In this document: positions 22,998-35,591 of the stretch, piece after piece | How positions within the stretch are numbered: the stretch's first letter is position 1 | Layout: each line of letters opens with the position of its first letter | DNA from: Setomelanomma holmii | Taxonomy: Eukaryota > Ascomycota > Dothideomycetes > Pleosporales > Phaeosphaeriaceae | Direction: 5' to 3' | Length of the DNA: 64,000 bases | Assembly (NCBI GenBank): GCA_010015745.1 | Contig: ML978168.1 | Span: 1-64,000 of the forward strand | Program-made: the position numbers and the translations under genes | Notes under the pieces: model-generated | Told to the model about the DNA's origin: nothing | The model's input: the letters and a program-made list of their open reading frames with translations, nothing else | Databases searched by the model: none

Positions 22998-23929
22998 GAG
23001 GATGAATGATAACGATGTTGATGTAGAGAATGGCAGTCGTTGGGTTTAATGATTTGCTGGTGTATGAGTTCTCAGCGAATTCGCATGTGTCACGATCGGA
23101 TCCCCAAGATTGACGTTCTAAGCCTTGTGCATACAACAGGTGTCGCAGGTATCAATGATAAGCATGCAGTGGCCCGATGTGTACGTGTCGGAGAGATCAT
23201 CAAGGACGTGTATATCTTGCGCGTCTTTGCGCATCATCTTCATCTGTCGAATAGAGTGAGGTGATGTGGGCTCAGCCTCAGATGCACCAGCTCCTCATAT
23301 GATCCACGACAAACGAAACCCAAGACTACTAGCTGCAGGTCGGTGCTTTGGCCAGGTGCTGGCACATTCCGCAGCCTCTCATTGCTCTCCATCGTTAGCC
23401 AAGGACAACGCTGTGAGTTCAGCCTACCCGAATCTAGCACGTTTGTTCTTGTGACGCGGGGTAGATGAGCGCTGGGAGGGCGGGCAGCGGTTCATAGCCG
23501 ACTTAATGCCAACATTGTGGCACATTGCGTGACATGCCCACATCATTGGTAAATAGCTCGAGACTTTGTGGTGGTACGATGCACTTAACTTCTGTGTACA
23601 AGTGGATGAGCGATGGCATGGGGCCCCGAGCGAAGCTGGGCTGCGTACGCTAGTGTAAGCTAGCGCGAAAGCGGGGTACCGTAGTGAAAGCAGGTCCAAA
23701 GACAGAAACGAGACCCGATAAATCGCCCTCTTCTCCGATCATCTACGGTCCTCACGTACTTTGCCATCAACTCCGATGCTATGCCCTCAGATGCATAACG
23801 TGCTTCTTTTTTTCTATACACATGATCTCCACTAAAAACTTCTCCTCGAGCCTGGTCGTGGGCAAACCTTTTGTATCACGTCGCTGTACCTGACTTCAGG
23901 GCCCAACGCGTCCATATATCTTTGAAGGT
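22998..23929. other. intergenic upstream of RING gene
   Basis: Promoter side of the RING-H2 gene plus the 3' flank of the 2EXR-like region. Only short frames without features. Confidence 0.4.
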
Positions 23930-24798
23930 TTAGGTTTCCTTGTATTTATCATAGATGTGTCCGAGAAAGTCCGCAAATTCACGATCTCGGTCGTCGTCAG
24001 TCCAATCCTTGCGACAGAGTTTGCAGATCCTGTCCATCGAAAGCTTTTTAGCCCGACCTCCGGTCATGTTGCGGATCCTTGGTTCTCCAAGAGCCATTCG
24101 TGAATTATGGATCGTTACTATGGGCAGCTTTGAACTTTCCTGGATGGTGGCATGGGTGGGACAACCATATCCGTTGATGTACACCTTGACGATGCTGTCA
24201 GTCTTGGCTCGTGCAGGTGAGTGGTAGTAAATGTCGGTCAAGAAGAGGAAGCATCGCTCAATCATGGCACTCAGTTTAGTGCGGGAGGGGTCTTCCATGG
24301 GATGTCGCGTATTAACATCGACACGCTCGAAGCTGACACGCGTAGCATTTGGAGTCGACAACATCTGACGGAAGAATCCCGAAGTACTTATACGAATATT
24401 GGCTAAAATTATCGCGGCCTGGGTCGACAAGCTGACTACATACCCGGGTGGGTTGTCGGAAGCGTAGAGCCATCTGAAATCACTGAGTTGGTAGTTGGCC
24501 AGGTCCAAGGCCAGAGATCGAGCACCAAGTGCGTCGAAGGTCCAGCAGGTCTTATCTGCCAATCGCCCTGTAGGATTACTGAGACACGATTGCCGAAGAC
24601 ATACTTGTCGACCCAATCATCGCGGAGCTGCCGATTGGCCCACAGAAGTCCAGCGCTAAGTCTAGTTCTCTGATCGCTCAATAGATCGTAGCTGATAGTA
24701 GTTTGTCCTTGTGAGAATAGCACATCTCGGAAGATAGTGTCTCGGATCTCGGAAGACAATATAAGGAGATGAACCTGGGGGTCGGCGTCAAGCCTCAA
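23930..24798 (-). CDS. 2EXR/F-box-like protein, damaged or mis-spliced (second unit)
   Basis: Two overlapping frames together resemble the large fungal family of proteins that open with an LPPEIR-x-x-IY-like signature. The first block (24798 to about 24500) reads HLLILSSEIRDTIFRDVLF and LLWANRQLRDDWVDKYVFGNRVSV. The second, in another frame (about 24560-23930), reads LALDLANYQLSDFRWLYASDNPPGYVV, FLFLTDIYYH and a Cys-pair-containing end RICKLCRKDWTDDD. I found no splice pair joining them cleanly, so a one-base frameshift between 24500 and 24600 is possible. There is no ATG in the first block. It is in the same frame as the neighbouring unit upstream, separated only by a TAA at 24802-24804. Function of the family is mostly unknown. 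Confidence 0.4.
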
Positions 24799-24801
24799 GA
24801 A

Positions 24802-25400
24802 TTAACCACCATCAAGTATATCGAAATGCTGCGCAAAATCGGTCTCCCAGGATATAGAGCGACAGTACACGTACAGTCGTGCGCGACTTCCCTCAATCCA
24901 AACCGTTCTCAGGAGTCGGTGATATTTCCTTAGTGAGAGTGCAAACTCGTATCCGAGCCGACGTAGCATAGTGTTGAGCATGTGCAGCTCGGTAGTGTAC
25001 TTCATCGGCGCATCATGAACATACCATCCACAATGCGCACAGCGTGACAAGACAGACTTTCATTGATCGACCATCGTATAAGATCATAGCGTCTGGTCAC
25101 CTGAAAAGGATTCTGGCTGTACAAGACACCCACAGCCTCGTGATAGATTTGGCGACAATCCAAGAGAATAACAGTCCGTGATCTGACTATTCCGCTACTG
25201 TCCTGAGCCTTGTCTTTGCATTGTTCATCCGGCTCTTTGGCAAAGCGATGTATCAGCGTCACGTCGTCGGGCTTCTTGAGCAGCAAATCGTAGATCCTAT
25301 TCCGGACTTCCGGAAGCAGACTAAGAAAGGAGCGTCGATCCGGGTCTTCAGGGCTGGAGCAGACTTGCGGGATGTCGCACCCGGGATAGGAAAGTGCCAT
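24802..25400 (-). CDS. 2EXR/F-box-like protein (first unit), frame break inside
   Basis: Starts at MALSYPG (25400) and carries the family opening FLSLLPEVRNRIYDLLLKKPDD. VILLDCRQIYHEAVGVLYSQNPFQV follows, a typical core of these fungal proteins. After about 25010 the frame must change to continue with LNTMLRRLGYEFALSLRKYHRLLRTVW and the stop at 24802. An intron with donor GTGCGC (25042) and acceptor near 24999 would keep phase but has a weak donor; a frameshift is the other reading. The next unit repeats the opening signature, so this looks like a tandem duplication. Function unknown. Confidence 0.45.
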
Positions 25401-25847
25401 GCTGGGCGGAGGTCTAGATAGTATCAGAACGGCCCTCACAACTTGCGTGATGCAGGCAGCTTACGTGCAACATGCCTGCCTGCTCATCAGTGTCAATTGG
25501 CGGACAGCTTGAGTTGCGTGTAGTCTGCGTGACCTCTAGGTCCTGTAGGTAGCCTAAAGGCGGGAGGTGGTGGTGGCGAGCTAGAGAACGTGAGTAGTAA
25601 GGTGAGTGACCATAGAGGCCCGCTAATTTCGGCACTAGTGAAAATTGAACGAGCGACTTTATTCACATCTGAGCTGCAAATAAGTCTGCTTTCACCTCTT
25701 CTTGATGACAGCGGCTGCAGCTAAGAGCTCGGCCGTGGTATACTCTCGTGATCAGAGCGAGTTACATCCCGGCAGCATCCAAGTAGCGGAATTGGAGTGT
25801 GGCTACATGCATATTACTACCTACGCTATCGATTACCGAGGCACAAT
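25401..25847. other. intergenic between 2EXR unit and AtuA-like gene
   Basis: Promoter side of the minus-strand 2EXR unit and 3' flank of the AtuA-like gene. One short frame (25414-25635 minus) ends in a good donor (GTAAGC) but does not join the 2EXR unit in phase. Confidence 0.35.
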
Positions 25848-28017
25848 CTAGATACGTCCACGGTCCAAGAACTTCTTCGGCAAATCAACGGTCTTCGCAC
25901 GCAAGTATTCCATCGCATCTGGAAGTCATTAGCAAACACATTCAGCACTAACTCTGAAATACACTTACTCTTTCCCAACGTATCGTACGTCGAGCATGCA
26001 TTGTATCCTCGATCTAGATGGTCATGCAGCAAGAAATGCACTGCTCGCAAATGTGGCATCTCGAAACGATCAATCGGTTTCGAGCCCTTGCCCTCGTACT
26101 CTTCAGGACCAAGCAGTTCCTTCACTCGGTCAATCGTCATGAATGATCTCAGCCAGTCCCATTCATCGTCGTGTCGAACAAAGAAGCCGCAGTTACAGTC
26201 TGACGCCTTATCGCCTGACCTTCCTGCAACGATGTAGCCCAGCGGGGCACGCATCGTCTTGCCGAACGTTGAAAGATCGACAGGTGACTCAGTCTCATAA
26301 GAGGGCTGCTGGCGTGGGTACTCCTTGGTAGTACTGGGCGCTGAAAGATTGATCGTCTTCTTTTTGCCCCACAGATTGTGCACTCGAAGTGGCAGCTGAT
26401 CTTGCGGTAAGAGTGATGGCCAGTACTCGTAGTACGGCTTGGGTACAGTCTGTCGCAGATCATTTGAGAGAGATAGGCCGGGCGCTGACTGGAGGAACAC
26501 TTCTACACACCACCTGTTGAAGCCATTGGGGATATCTGGGCGGACAATTTCAGGATCCGACGTTTGAGCGAAGCAGCGGAAGTCTACAGTGGAGACATCT
26601 TGATTGCGAGCGTCAATGGGTGACGAGCCATTCTGGTGAAACTTGAGGGTAGTAAATCGCTTCACGTTATCGCCCATCGCTACTCATTATTAGTCTTGAA
26701 GTAAGCACTCAGCCAAGGCTCACTTACTATGCCTGATCTGGTCTTCGGTAATCCTGCATTTCTCTTCGATATCCAGCCCACACATGAAGAAGTGCCACTC
26801 GCACTGGTAGCCTGCAGGAGCAGTGATGCCGACTTTGGTCGTAGGCGGCGGCGGCAAACCCTTGACGCCCGTCACGCGAACTAGATCTTCTCCCAACTGC
26901 TCCATCTTGATGTGTTGCAGATCAGCTGTGACATCGCAGTTATAGTACAGCGGTCCCTGAATCTCATACAGCAGCTGTGATGTGCATGTGCTGACGGTGA
27001 CGCAGCCTGTCCCAAATCAATGTGTGCACAACTCTGAATACCGGCAACTTACCTCCAGTATTCTTCTCCTTGGTGATGACAACGGTACCATCAGACTCTA
27101 CCTCGGCTATTGGAAAACCCATGTTGACATGTTTACCCTGCTTGATGAGATCCTTGAACATGGAGTAGTATCCGCCAGTAACATATGTCGAGCACTCAAT
27201 GAGATGTCCTGCAACCAGCGCGGCCGCCAGCTCATCAAACTGTTCGTTTTCCCAATCATGCCACCATCTAATTCTGTTAGTTACCTCATGAGAACGCGTT
27301 TCATGTCGGACTTACGCTGATGCACCAATGACCGGAGCGGCATCGGCAACACGTCCGGCGATGACAATATCGGCTCCTTGTCGTAAAGCTTCTGCAATAC
27401 AAAGTCCACCAAGATATGCCTGAGCGCATATTGGTTCCATACCCCATTGCTCGAGCATCTTGCCGTGCATTAAGCTCTCAAACTTCTCGCCTTTCTTGAT
27501 GAGGGCATTTACTGGGCCGGTGACGTCGTCGCCTTCGATCCATGCAACCTTCAAATGGCTGGCGCCTTGCTTCTCTAGCATGTCAACGACGACTTCAGCG
27601 AGCAGTTCTGTGTCTGATGCACCAGCATTGACTGCGAGCTTGGCACCATTCTTGACCAGATTGGGAATCGCAGGTTCGAAGCAAGAAATGAAGGTCTCGG
27701 CAAACATGGCCGTCTTTTTGCGCTCCTCTAGGCTGAGTGGTGCGTTGCCGTTCTGAGTAGAGCGCTTGACTTTTCCGCTGCCATGCACAGTCATTGTCAT
27801 TTCCGACAACCAGTCGCCTGTCACGATTAGCCTTTGGTCCGTAGAGGGGAACTTGATGCGAACCCATGATAACATCGACATCTGGATCTCCTGCCATACG
27901 AGTGATGGCATCCGCGCGGTCAAGAAAGCCACCAGAGCAGCCGGCGATTCGCACGGCACGTTTCCGATCGGTAGAAGGTGACATCTTGACTCGCTTTGAT
28001 GTTCTAGCGGGTGACAT
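25848..28017 (-). CDS. AtuA-like (DUF1446) protein with fused C-terminal AtuA-like domain
   Basis: Fungal member of the AtuA/DUF1446 family, named after bacterial acyclic terpene utilisation genes; the exact reaction is not established. Six exons (28017-27864, 27817-27316, 27273-27053, 27006-26728, 26679-25969, 25918-25848) with consistent phases encode 645 residues, the usual full size. Motifs in order are RAVRIAGCSGGFLDR, VDVIMGDWLSEMTMT, KLAVNAGASDTELL, WIEGDDVT, YLGGLCIAEALRQGADIVIAGRV, IRWWHDWENEQFDELA, TYVTGGYYS, QLLYEIQGPLYYNCDVT, and TGVKGLPPPPTTKVGI. The C-terminal domain has AGRSGDKASDCNCGFF, WLRSFMTIDRVKELLG and RAVHFLLHDHLDRGY, ending in LDRGRI. Introns are 42-50 nt. The fused layout is typical of fungi; bacterial versions are often two genes. 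A carboxylase partner (AtuC/AtuF-like) is not present nearby. Confidence 0.93.
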
Positions 28018-28844
28018 GAGTTCGGGTAATGCCCGAAGATGTGGAGAAGGCGTGAGCGAAGTTGTGATCTGTGAAGGACGTCCTATCTGAAAGCTATATG
28101 TGTAATGTGTAACTCTGGAAGTCGGACTTGAGTGTGGGCCTGATATCAGTCACAGGAGCCGCTTGCCGGTCCATTGTCCAATAGAAGGTCGGCGGCATAC
28201 TGGCGGCTCGATTTTGGAATGTCCTGAGGCCTCAAAGCGGGTAATCGTTCACGGTGGCAGCACGGATAAAGCTTTCCTGCGTAGGGCGAAGCCTGGAGCG
28301 GCGTCATCGGAGTCGCGGAGTCTCGCGGGGTTGCGGGGAAGGCACCTGAACTTCATGGCGATCAAAGAGCATCATTTTGATGGCTCAACACATGTGATGA
28401 CTGAAAAAAGCAGAGACCCATATTTTTCGATGAGCAATTGTAGTGACGCTGCCGAAACTCCTTTGGTCTGTGTATTAGACGCGACTTTCAGCATGGCGAT
28501 AAGGAATGCGCGACGCGAATGCGCGAAGTTTGCCAACCGAGGCACGAATCGCTTTTGCCTCACTCGCCTGCGCGGGCCCGCTTGCATGACTCGCTGATTT
28601 TCGAGGTCATACTTAACTTTCCTTTCGAGAATCTACCTTGGGAATTATCATCGATGAGATCCTAATTGCAACACTCTACAATGGAGTCAGTGTATAACTG
28701 TCATACACTCAGCCTTGTGTTGCACATTTGTGGCTTACCAGTTAGTTTGCTTTAGGTTGCATAGCAACATGGCGCAATGTAGAGTGGCGCTTGATTACCA
28801 CTCTCACATTCAAGGCCTGCGAGCAACCGAAATCAGCAGCATCT
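28018..28844. other. divergent promoter region AtuA-like / HET gene
   Basis: About 0.8 kb between the start of the AtuA-like gene (minus) and the HET gene (plus). A 144-codon plus-strand frame at 28163-28597 has no features and is not called. Confidence 0.4.
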
Positions 28845-30962
28845 ATGCGTGTCAACGAGTGCTCAGTCTCTCACATATCTTCGCCTTCTTATCCGGGTGA
28901 TCTGACTCATGCCAACCATGACGCAGACATAGCTAGCTCGCCAGCCAAGCCAGCTTTGACTGAAGGGCGAGGTAGACGATCTCCACTCTCAGAAGAGAGT
29001 TTCTGTGCAGATTGTTGGCAGATGCTGACCAGCCGATTGGGTTTGTACAACAAAGGGTTCCCGGCTGTAAAGCGAGCTGACTGCAAGACTTGTGAATGGC
29101 TCCACGGGGCATTCAATGACGCCGAGTCCTTGATGTCGCAAAATTCTCCGCACGCTTTCTTCACCTTCCATAGAGTTCATGATACAGCGTATGCGACGCT
29201 TTCTCGCTCATTAGGGAGATATCGCGTGTTGCACATATACTCAGGTAACGGTATGTTGTAGTCCAACAAGCGCACAGACGTACACTAAATCTTGATAGGT
29301 AGAGCATTTGGACGAGCCATCTGGAGCTGTCCAACCTCGTACGGTCTCAAGGAAAGAATCCCAACCATCAGCAAGTGGATTCAAGAATGTCGCAGCTCGC
29401 ACAGGACTTGTCAGTACAGGGGCACATCGCGACGGCAAACTCCGGCGAGGTTACTCCAAGTGGCTCCAACGAGCACAGGAATTTGCTTACGCCTGGTCTC
29501 TCTACATGGGATAGACCTCGCACCTGGGTATGTTTGTTTGACGCATTGTTGGGGTACGGTTCCTATGCCCTTCAAAACCACGCACAACAACCTCGATCGA
29601 TACATGGAGTATATCGACTACAATGTTCTGCCTTTGACATTCAGAGAAGCTATTGAGCTTACTGCCGGCCTTCATATATTCTACATATGGATTGACACAC
29701 TGTGTGTCATTCAAGACGACGCCCTCGACTGGTCACGCGAGTCGGCCAAAATGGCTGATATATATCGTGGCGCGGTTCTTACACTGTCAGCTACAAATGA
29801 GTCTAGTGCGTATGAGGGTTGTGGTTTGTTCGCCACCACTGCACCTGCGAAACAACTTAGTATCTTTTCCGATCGCTCCAAGACTCAAATTGTAATCATA
29901 GCCCCTCGCGCGAACCAGCTTCCCACTAAGACAGCGCGCTTAAAGTGGCAAGATGCACCAATCGAGAAACGAGCTTGGACATTGCAGAAAAGAATACTAT
30001 CCCGACGCATTCTCCATATGGATCGTGGCCAGTTCCATTGGCAGTGTGCTGCGTATACTGAGATGGAAGACGGTATTGAGCTTACTGCGTATGCCATGGT
30101 AAACGACTTTGCTTGGCGGCCACTTGAAAGCCATCGTATGCTTGACGAAAATGATGGGTCACACAAGCGACACTTACTCCGTATCCGATGGTGGGAATGG
30201 GTGCGTAATTATAGTCAGAGACATCTCACATTTCCGTCCGACAACTATGCCGCCTTCGCGGGCATTACCCGACTATACCAGGAGATCTCACTGGACGAGT
30301 CACTTGTTGGCCTTTGGAGAAGGTATTTGCCGATACACCTCTTGCGGTCCGTCGCTGCCCCACAAGCAATTCAGTATATAGAGCGTCGACCGTCTTGGAC
30401 ATGGATGACCTTTCCACATGAAGTGCAGCGAGGCGTCTCCAATGCAGAGTTGTTCATATGGGGACAGCACGAGGACCAGGATGAAGAGGAGCTAGCCATT
30501 CAGCTTATCTACACCGCCGACGTTCTTCGCACAGATGTAAGATGGACAGGCGATCCTCTCGTTTCGCAGCCCTCGGAACAATGCACTATCACGTTGCAAC
30601 GCAAGAAATTCAATCTTCGATTGCCTCTGGAAGCCAACGGGTCCCGTCATGCCCCTAATCGCTCTCATCTCCTGTATCTCGATGCCGATGTGCAAGATCT
30701 CGGCCCAGAGAGTGACGAGTTCGAGACCATCATGCTGGTTGCGTACCGCTATCATTCGCCCGTCGTCCATGGTGATACGCTCCTCTATCATGGTGATAGG
30801 GCTTACGAATGGATCTACGAGTGGAGAGCGAGACATCTTCTCATTCGACGCATGGGTGAGGGCGACAGCTACCGACGAATTGGTCGCTTGTATACCACTG
30901 ACGTTGAGGACCCCACAGTTCGATGGAACTCAATGCCCAACACTACCGTGGTGTTGAACTGA
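28845..30962 (+). CDS. heterokaryon-incompatibility (HET) domain protein
   Basis: HET-domain proteins take part in nonself recognition and programmed cell death after hyphal fusion; the partner of this one is unknown. Two exons (28845-29244, 29299-30962) give 687 residues. The N-terminal 100 residues hold a Cys-rich part (FCADCWQM, CKTCEWLHGAF) common in this family. The HET domain spans about residues 211-370: YVCLTHCWG, LPLTFREAIELTAGLHIFYIWIDTLCVIQDD, WSRESAKMADIYRGAVLTLSAT and the following GCGLF. WTLQKRILSRRILHMDRGQFHWQC follows. The rest is the variable C-terminal part, without NACHT, WD40 or ankyrin repeats. An ATG upstream at 28769 is out of frame. The gene interrupts an otherwise minus-strand group of metabolic genes. 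Confidence 0.92.
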
Positions 30963-31197
30963 CTGTTCGTGATCAGCAGTTTCCGTCATGTGCAAAATCC
31001 GATCGCGGACCGTCTGCGCGAATCTTCGTACCCTTCAGGATTAACATACTGCCCATTCAGATTGCATAGCATATGACAACAAAGGGGTGACTTTGCGAGA
31101 GGTCTATTCAAGCAAATGTGCTAAAACACACCCTCTATCAATCCCCAAAATCTTTAAGTTCGATATACTCCACGCCCCTGACTCTCCTCGATCTGGG

Positions 31198-32991
31198 CTA
31201 TACCTTCTCCACCAAGCTTCCCGCGCCCGCAACAACATCCTCCCCGGCGGCCAACTTCCTCTCTGCCTCTTCAATCATCGTCCTGGGACCAACATATCCC
31301 TTATTCCTAATCCACGCATACCAGCAGCCCAGCAAGATCGTGCACCCGCCCGTCATCGTGCTCGTGTAGTTCATGGTCGTGGCATCAAACGGCACCGCGA
31401 AGGGGAAGCAATATATCACGATCCAGACCGCCATGTACGAGGATGCGATGCCGGCGACAACGTAGAAGACGGGATCGGGCATGCTAAAGGGTCCGCGAAT
31501 CACGTACTTGCGGCGCGAGTAGATGTTGGGTACGATAAAGGCGAGGTAGGATAGCGAGGCGAGGACGATGAACGAGCCGACGAACGCGGAGAAGGCGGTG
31601 CTGGAACCGACGTAGATGAGGCCGATGATAGTGTTGAGCACGGCGCAGACGAGGGTTGCGTTGAAGGGCATGCCCCATGCTTTGTTAACGTGACCGACCC
31701 AGGCGGAGAATGGGGTTGCGCCGTCGCGGCCGAGGGTCCAGAGCATGCGGCCTGTTGTGATGTAGCAGCCGATGTTCGTGCTGAGGGTTGGGAGCATAAT
31801 GACGATGAGGAGACCGAGCGAGCCGGACTTGGAGTCGGTGGCTTGGCGGTAGAGTTCGGCGAGAGGGAAGGGCCATGGGTTGCTGAAGAGGCTGTCGAGG
31901 TCATTGACGGAGTAGAAGATTGTGATGACGTAGCAGAAGGCGGTTAGGAAGCCGACGACGTATTGGGCGAGGATGGCTTTGGGGACGTTAGTGCGTGGGC
32001 GTGGGATTTCTTCCGCAAGATGGGACACGCAGTCACTGTGTTGATGTCAGTGTGTGAAAGCTGATGAGGCGGTTTTGGAGGACTCACGGTGTTCCAACAG
32101 CGAAAGCGCCATTCAGCATACCAGCGCAGAACACGAATCCATCGCTGCTCCAACCCGTCTGATTTTCCCAGTCCTTCCAGACAAACGAGTTGCTCGCGTA
32201 GCCTTTGCCAGTCCTGCTCGGCATGATGGCGCAAACCAGGATCGTGACGAACACACCAGCTAGGATGAAGAAGAGGCCTATCTTCGTGATGGTTGGGAGT
32301 GTACTATTCATGAACATGACAATGAAAGCGGATAGCCATGTCATAATGAAGTAAACAATGAAGACCTGCCAGCGCTCGTATTCGTAGCCGTCGTGAAAGA
32401 GGCCGTACATGGAGATGATCTGGTTGGCGAGGATGGAGGAGATGGATGCGGTGCCAAAGAGCCAGCCGAGGAAGTTCCACCTGGAGAAGACTGTCAGGAC
32501 TATCTATTGAATTTATAGAGACAACAGATACTGACCATCCGGCGAAGAAGCCGAGAATACGACCATACTTTGCGCCGGCAGTGACGCTCGCCCAGTGGTA
32601 TACACCAGCTGCTGATGGAACGGCAGATGCCATCTCAGCTATACACGCCGCGATCATGAAGTACATGCATGATACAGCGATGAAGCCATATATGACACCT
32701 GGGGGACCGCCATTGTAGAGGGCAATGACCTTGAGTAGTGTCAGTATTGCAATTGCATTCGCATGGGCGAAGAAGCGTTGGAAAACTTACGATCGACCCA
32801 CCCAACGCCGCCCAAACATTACCAGTGGTGATACCAATCGAGCATATGGACAACAGACTGAATTGTCGTTCAAGCTCCTGCTTATGGCCAGAAGCATTGA
32901 GCACCTCGCCCACACCGTGGCTGTCACCATCTTCGGCCTCCAGTCGAGGCTTCTCCGCACTACTGTTTCTCTTCTCCATTTCGTCGCTCAT
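31198..32991 (-). CDS. APC-family permease (choline/GABA/polyamine type)
   Basis: Plasma membrane uptake carrier of the amino acid-polyamine-organocation superfamily, closest in look to fungal Hnm1/Uga4-type transporters; the substrate is inferred only to be an amine-like compound. Four exons (32991-32791, 32729-32536, 32480-32088, 32035-31198) with consistent phases give 541 residues. The N-terminal cytoplasmic part is charged. FSLLSICSIGITTGNVWAALGGSIVIALYNGGP contains the first helix with the family GN motif. EMASAVPSAAGVYHWASVTAG and FAGWWNFLGWLFGTAS follow, then about nine more helices and a hydrophilic tail. SHLAEEIPRPRTNVPKAI is the conserved loop after helix 6. Neighbouring minus-strand genes are a GFA-fold protein, a flavin monooxygenase and the AtuA-like gene. 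Confidence 0.92.
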
Positions 32992-34370
32992 ATCGTGTCC
33001 TTATCAGCGCGCCACAGCACACCAAACGTGTAGTTCGAAGGTTAAGTTCAGGAGGTGGAAATGAAATTCAACACCGCTATCGATGGCGCAAGACGACGTT
33101 TTCCAGAAGCAAAGAATGCTCTTCGCTGATCGCTTACCAGAAGAAAGGCAGCAAACGACGACGATCGAGCAAGATCCGATATGCCTGGGAAAGACACGAT
33201 ACCGAGGCTCTGGAACCTTTGAGGCAAGACGACCAAAAAGCAAAAGATGAACCGCGGGGCGCGAAAGGTCACTGTAACGCACAACGCTGCGCTCCCCTTA
33301 ATACATAAAGGGCAACATTTGGCAATACAGCAGCGCCGCGCTCGAAACGCCTATCTACTCTGCATAACACATAAGACACTTACGTTCGTCGAGCCACTAA
33401 GCGACTCCACAGACAGGCTCCGGAGCGTCTTGCGCCAGCGCATTATTGCCAAACCAGGTCCCTGCGTAGCCTGCAGCAGGGTAAACCGCTGTACGTGATG
33501 GCGCAACTAATTCTGCTGTCCCGAGCGGCGAGTTGGAGATGAGACTAAAGTCGAGACTGAGTGCTTATCAGCGCGCTCGAAGGACATTAGGCCAAGAAGC
33601 GTGGTTTGAGAACGTGTGCAGGGATCGTCGAGGAACAGGGTGATGCTAGTAGCCAATTAGGCACGGTGGTGCTGATGCAGATATGTACCCGCACCAATGC
33701 GGCAGGCGTAAGACGGTCGCGTAAGGGGAGATAGAAGATTGTAGGATTCACTCAAGTGCCGAACTGGCGTTCACGTCACGACTCGTCACACGTCGCCAAT
33801 CGTCGTCACTCTTGAGGTTGTATATCGCAGCGGTGTCTCCGAATTCGAATCTGCTGGAGGGTCAGACGGTTAACTGGAGCTCACTCCCGCTACCCGCACG
33901 GCAGGGTCTCAGTGGCGCCTTCCAAAGCCGCGGCTAATGGAGCCGCGATGCGCTACCCCCACGCCTTCCTTTTTCGGGCGCGTGGATCCTCCGGATTGCG
34001 TCATTGGTCAATTGGAACGTCCGCCATCGAATGCACGACTGTTTAGGCGTAAAAGAGAAATGAAATGCTACCGAACAGCTGGGGTTTGTGATCGCAGATG
34101 CATGTACCTGTTGGTGGAATCGTGCATGATCGGGAAGAAGATCTAGAAAGGATTGTGAAAGACGCGCCGTTGACGGAGCAGTGGTCCCATCCAGCATAGT
34201 GAAATGCATCGCTTTCGCTTCTGTGCTTTGTAAGTTTACACCACCAAATGATTCCGTTGATACACCGAGCCCGTTGCTCCCAGCCCATTAGTTGCGCCCA
34301 CCGTCTCCTTCGTAAAGCATGAGCAATATCGGTCTGTGACACATCCAATTCCAAGTTGAGCATATGGAGG
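32992..34370. other. intergenic between permease and GFA gene
   Basis: About 1.4 kb. It includes the permease promoter side. Short frames only; the minus-strand frame at 33004-33284 overlaps the likely 5' leader of the permease and has no motif. Confidence 0.4.
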
Positions 34371-35198
34371 CTAGACGTTCCGCATGTCGCTGTCTTTGCC
34401 CACGTCAACATCGCCTATTTTCCTCTTGCCAGACGCAGCCCGTCCTTCGTCGTCGGCATCGTCGCCTTCGGTCCACTCCGTGACTTCCCACTCCACCTGA
34501 ACGCCATTGGAAGAGTGCCCACCACGCTGCTGCTTGAAGCGCCCTAGTTTAGTAGTCCGGACTATCTCTTCGAACCATGGTGCGCCCCGCGCCGCTGGCT
34601 CTGTGCGCGCAACGGTCCGCGAAGCATTAGGCCGCGAGGGACCAGCGGTGTGTGTGGTGTCTTCGTCACTACTCTCACTGCTGGGCAGAAGACCCAGCTC
34701 CTCCAGCAGTTCCTGGTCCTCGTCCAGCAAGCTGCCAACTGTCAGGCATATGTGGTCTGCCTCCTCGCGCGTCTGCTCATTCCATGACGAGAGCTGTGTG
34801 CCACAGTATCCGCAAAAGACTCGACGATAGTCAGAGGTGAAAGGCGAAGTGAAAGACCGCTGGATGCTTGATCGCGTCTCATCGGGGAACTGGCCAAATG
34901 TCGCAGACGTATACCACGGCAGTGGTACGCGTAGCCAAAGGGTATGTGGATTGGCGGAATGGTGTCCTGTCATAGCAGTCAGCGTCAGGATGGTTCAGAG
35001 TGTAGTACTGGTATGCGCATGGCATGATGTGACGCCTTGCGAGCGCATCCCACCATCGCGTGGCTTCGAAGGCGACATACGTGATGCAGACGTGTTGTCG
35101 TACCGCAGCTCAGCTTGCTGCACCTGTTGTGACGGAATTTCTACCACGTAGCGGTTGCGACCGCAGGCGCAAGATCCGTGTAGCGTTTGAGCCGCCAT
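34371..35198 (-). CDS. GFA/CENP-V-fold zinc protein (glutathione-dependent formaldehyde-activating family)
   Basis: Member of the GFA (S-hydroxymethylglutathione synthase-like) family; most fungal members have no proven reaction. Two exons (35198-35081, 34966-34371) joined by a 114-nt intron encode 237 residues. The zinc-binding pairs are visible as C10-x-C12 in HGSCACGRN and C91-x-x-C94 in VFCGYCGTQLSSW. Between them lie LRYDNTSASR and LWLRVPLPWYTSATFGQFPDET, typical of the fungal branch. After residue 120 the protein is acidic (LPSSESSDEDTT) and ends in a basic, Gly/Asp-rich tail. The classic middle Cys motif of true GFA enzymes is absent, so a formaldehyde role is doubtful. It sits between the permease and the flavin monooxygenase on the same strand. 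Confidence 0.88.
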
Positions 35199-35591
35199 GA
35201 GTGTCCGTCGTGTTCCCTCTGTAGGTAGCGTTCAGGGTCGTCTATGTGGTGGGCACGGTATTTAGCGCATTAGCCCTCTTAAGGCGTTGAGGGAGTGATT
35301 GTTGTGCTTCTGCGGTGCGTCGAAGTTTATGGAAATGCGGTGATGAAGCTCGCTCTTTCCATGCGAGTTCGCAAAATGGGCCCGTGCTCAACCGGGATCA
35401 TCGTTGAACATCACCTTCACGTCACCAAGACAACCATCAACAATAATCATCGGAAAGTGCTGGCGAGGAGTCAGGATGTGGAAATAATGATTTGTATGGG
35501 GACCGTCAAACTGCAGGTGGTAGAACGATGGGGCACACGCGACGCTAGTGCACGCGGCGCTAGTGCACCTGTGGCTCTTTCCGATATCCGT
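35199..35591. other. intergenic between GFA and FMO genes
   Basis: About 0.4 kb separating two minus-strand genes: the promoter of the GFA gene and the end of the monooxygenase. No other gene is supported; the plus-strand frame across it is antisense to the FMO gene. Confidence 0.4.

Noticed and set aside
34837..35151. plus-strand frame over the GFA intron
   Set aside because: Antisense to exons and intron of the GFA gene, which is supported by family motifs.
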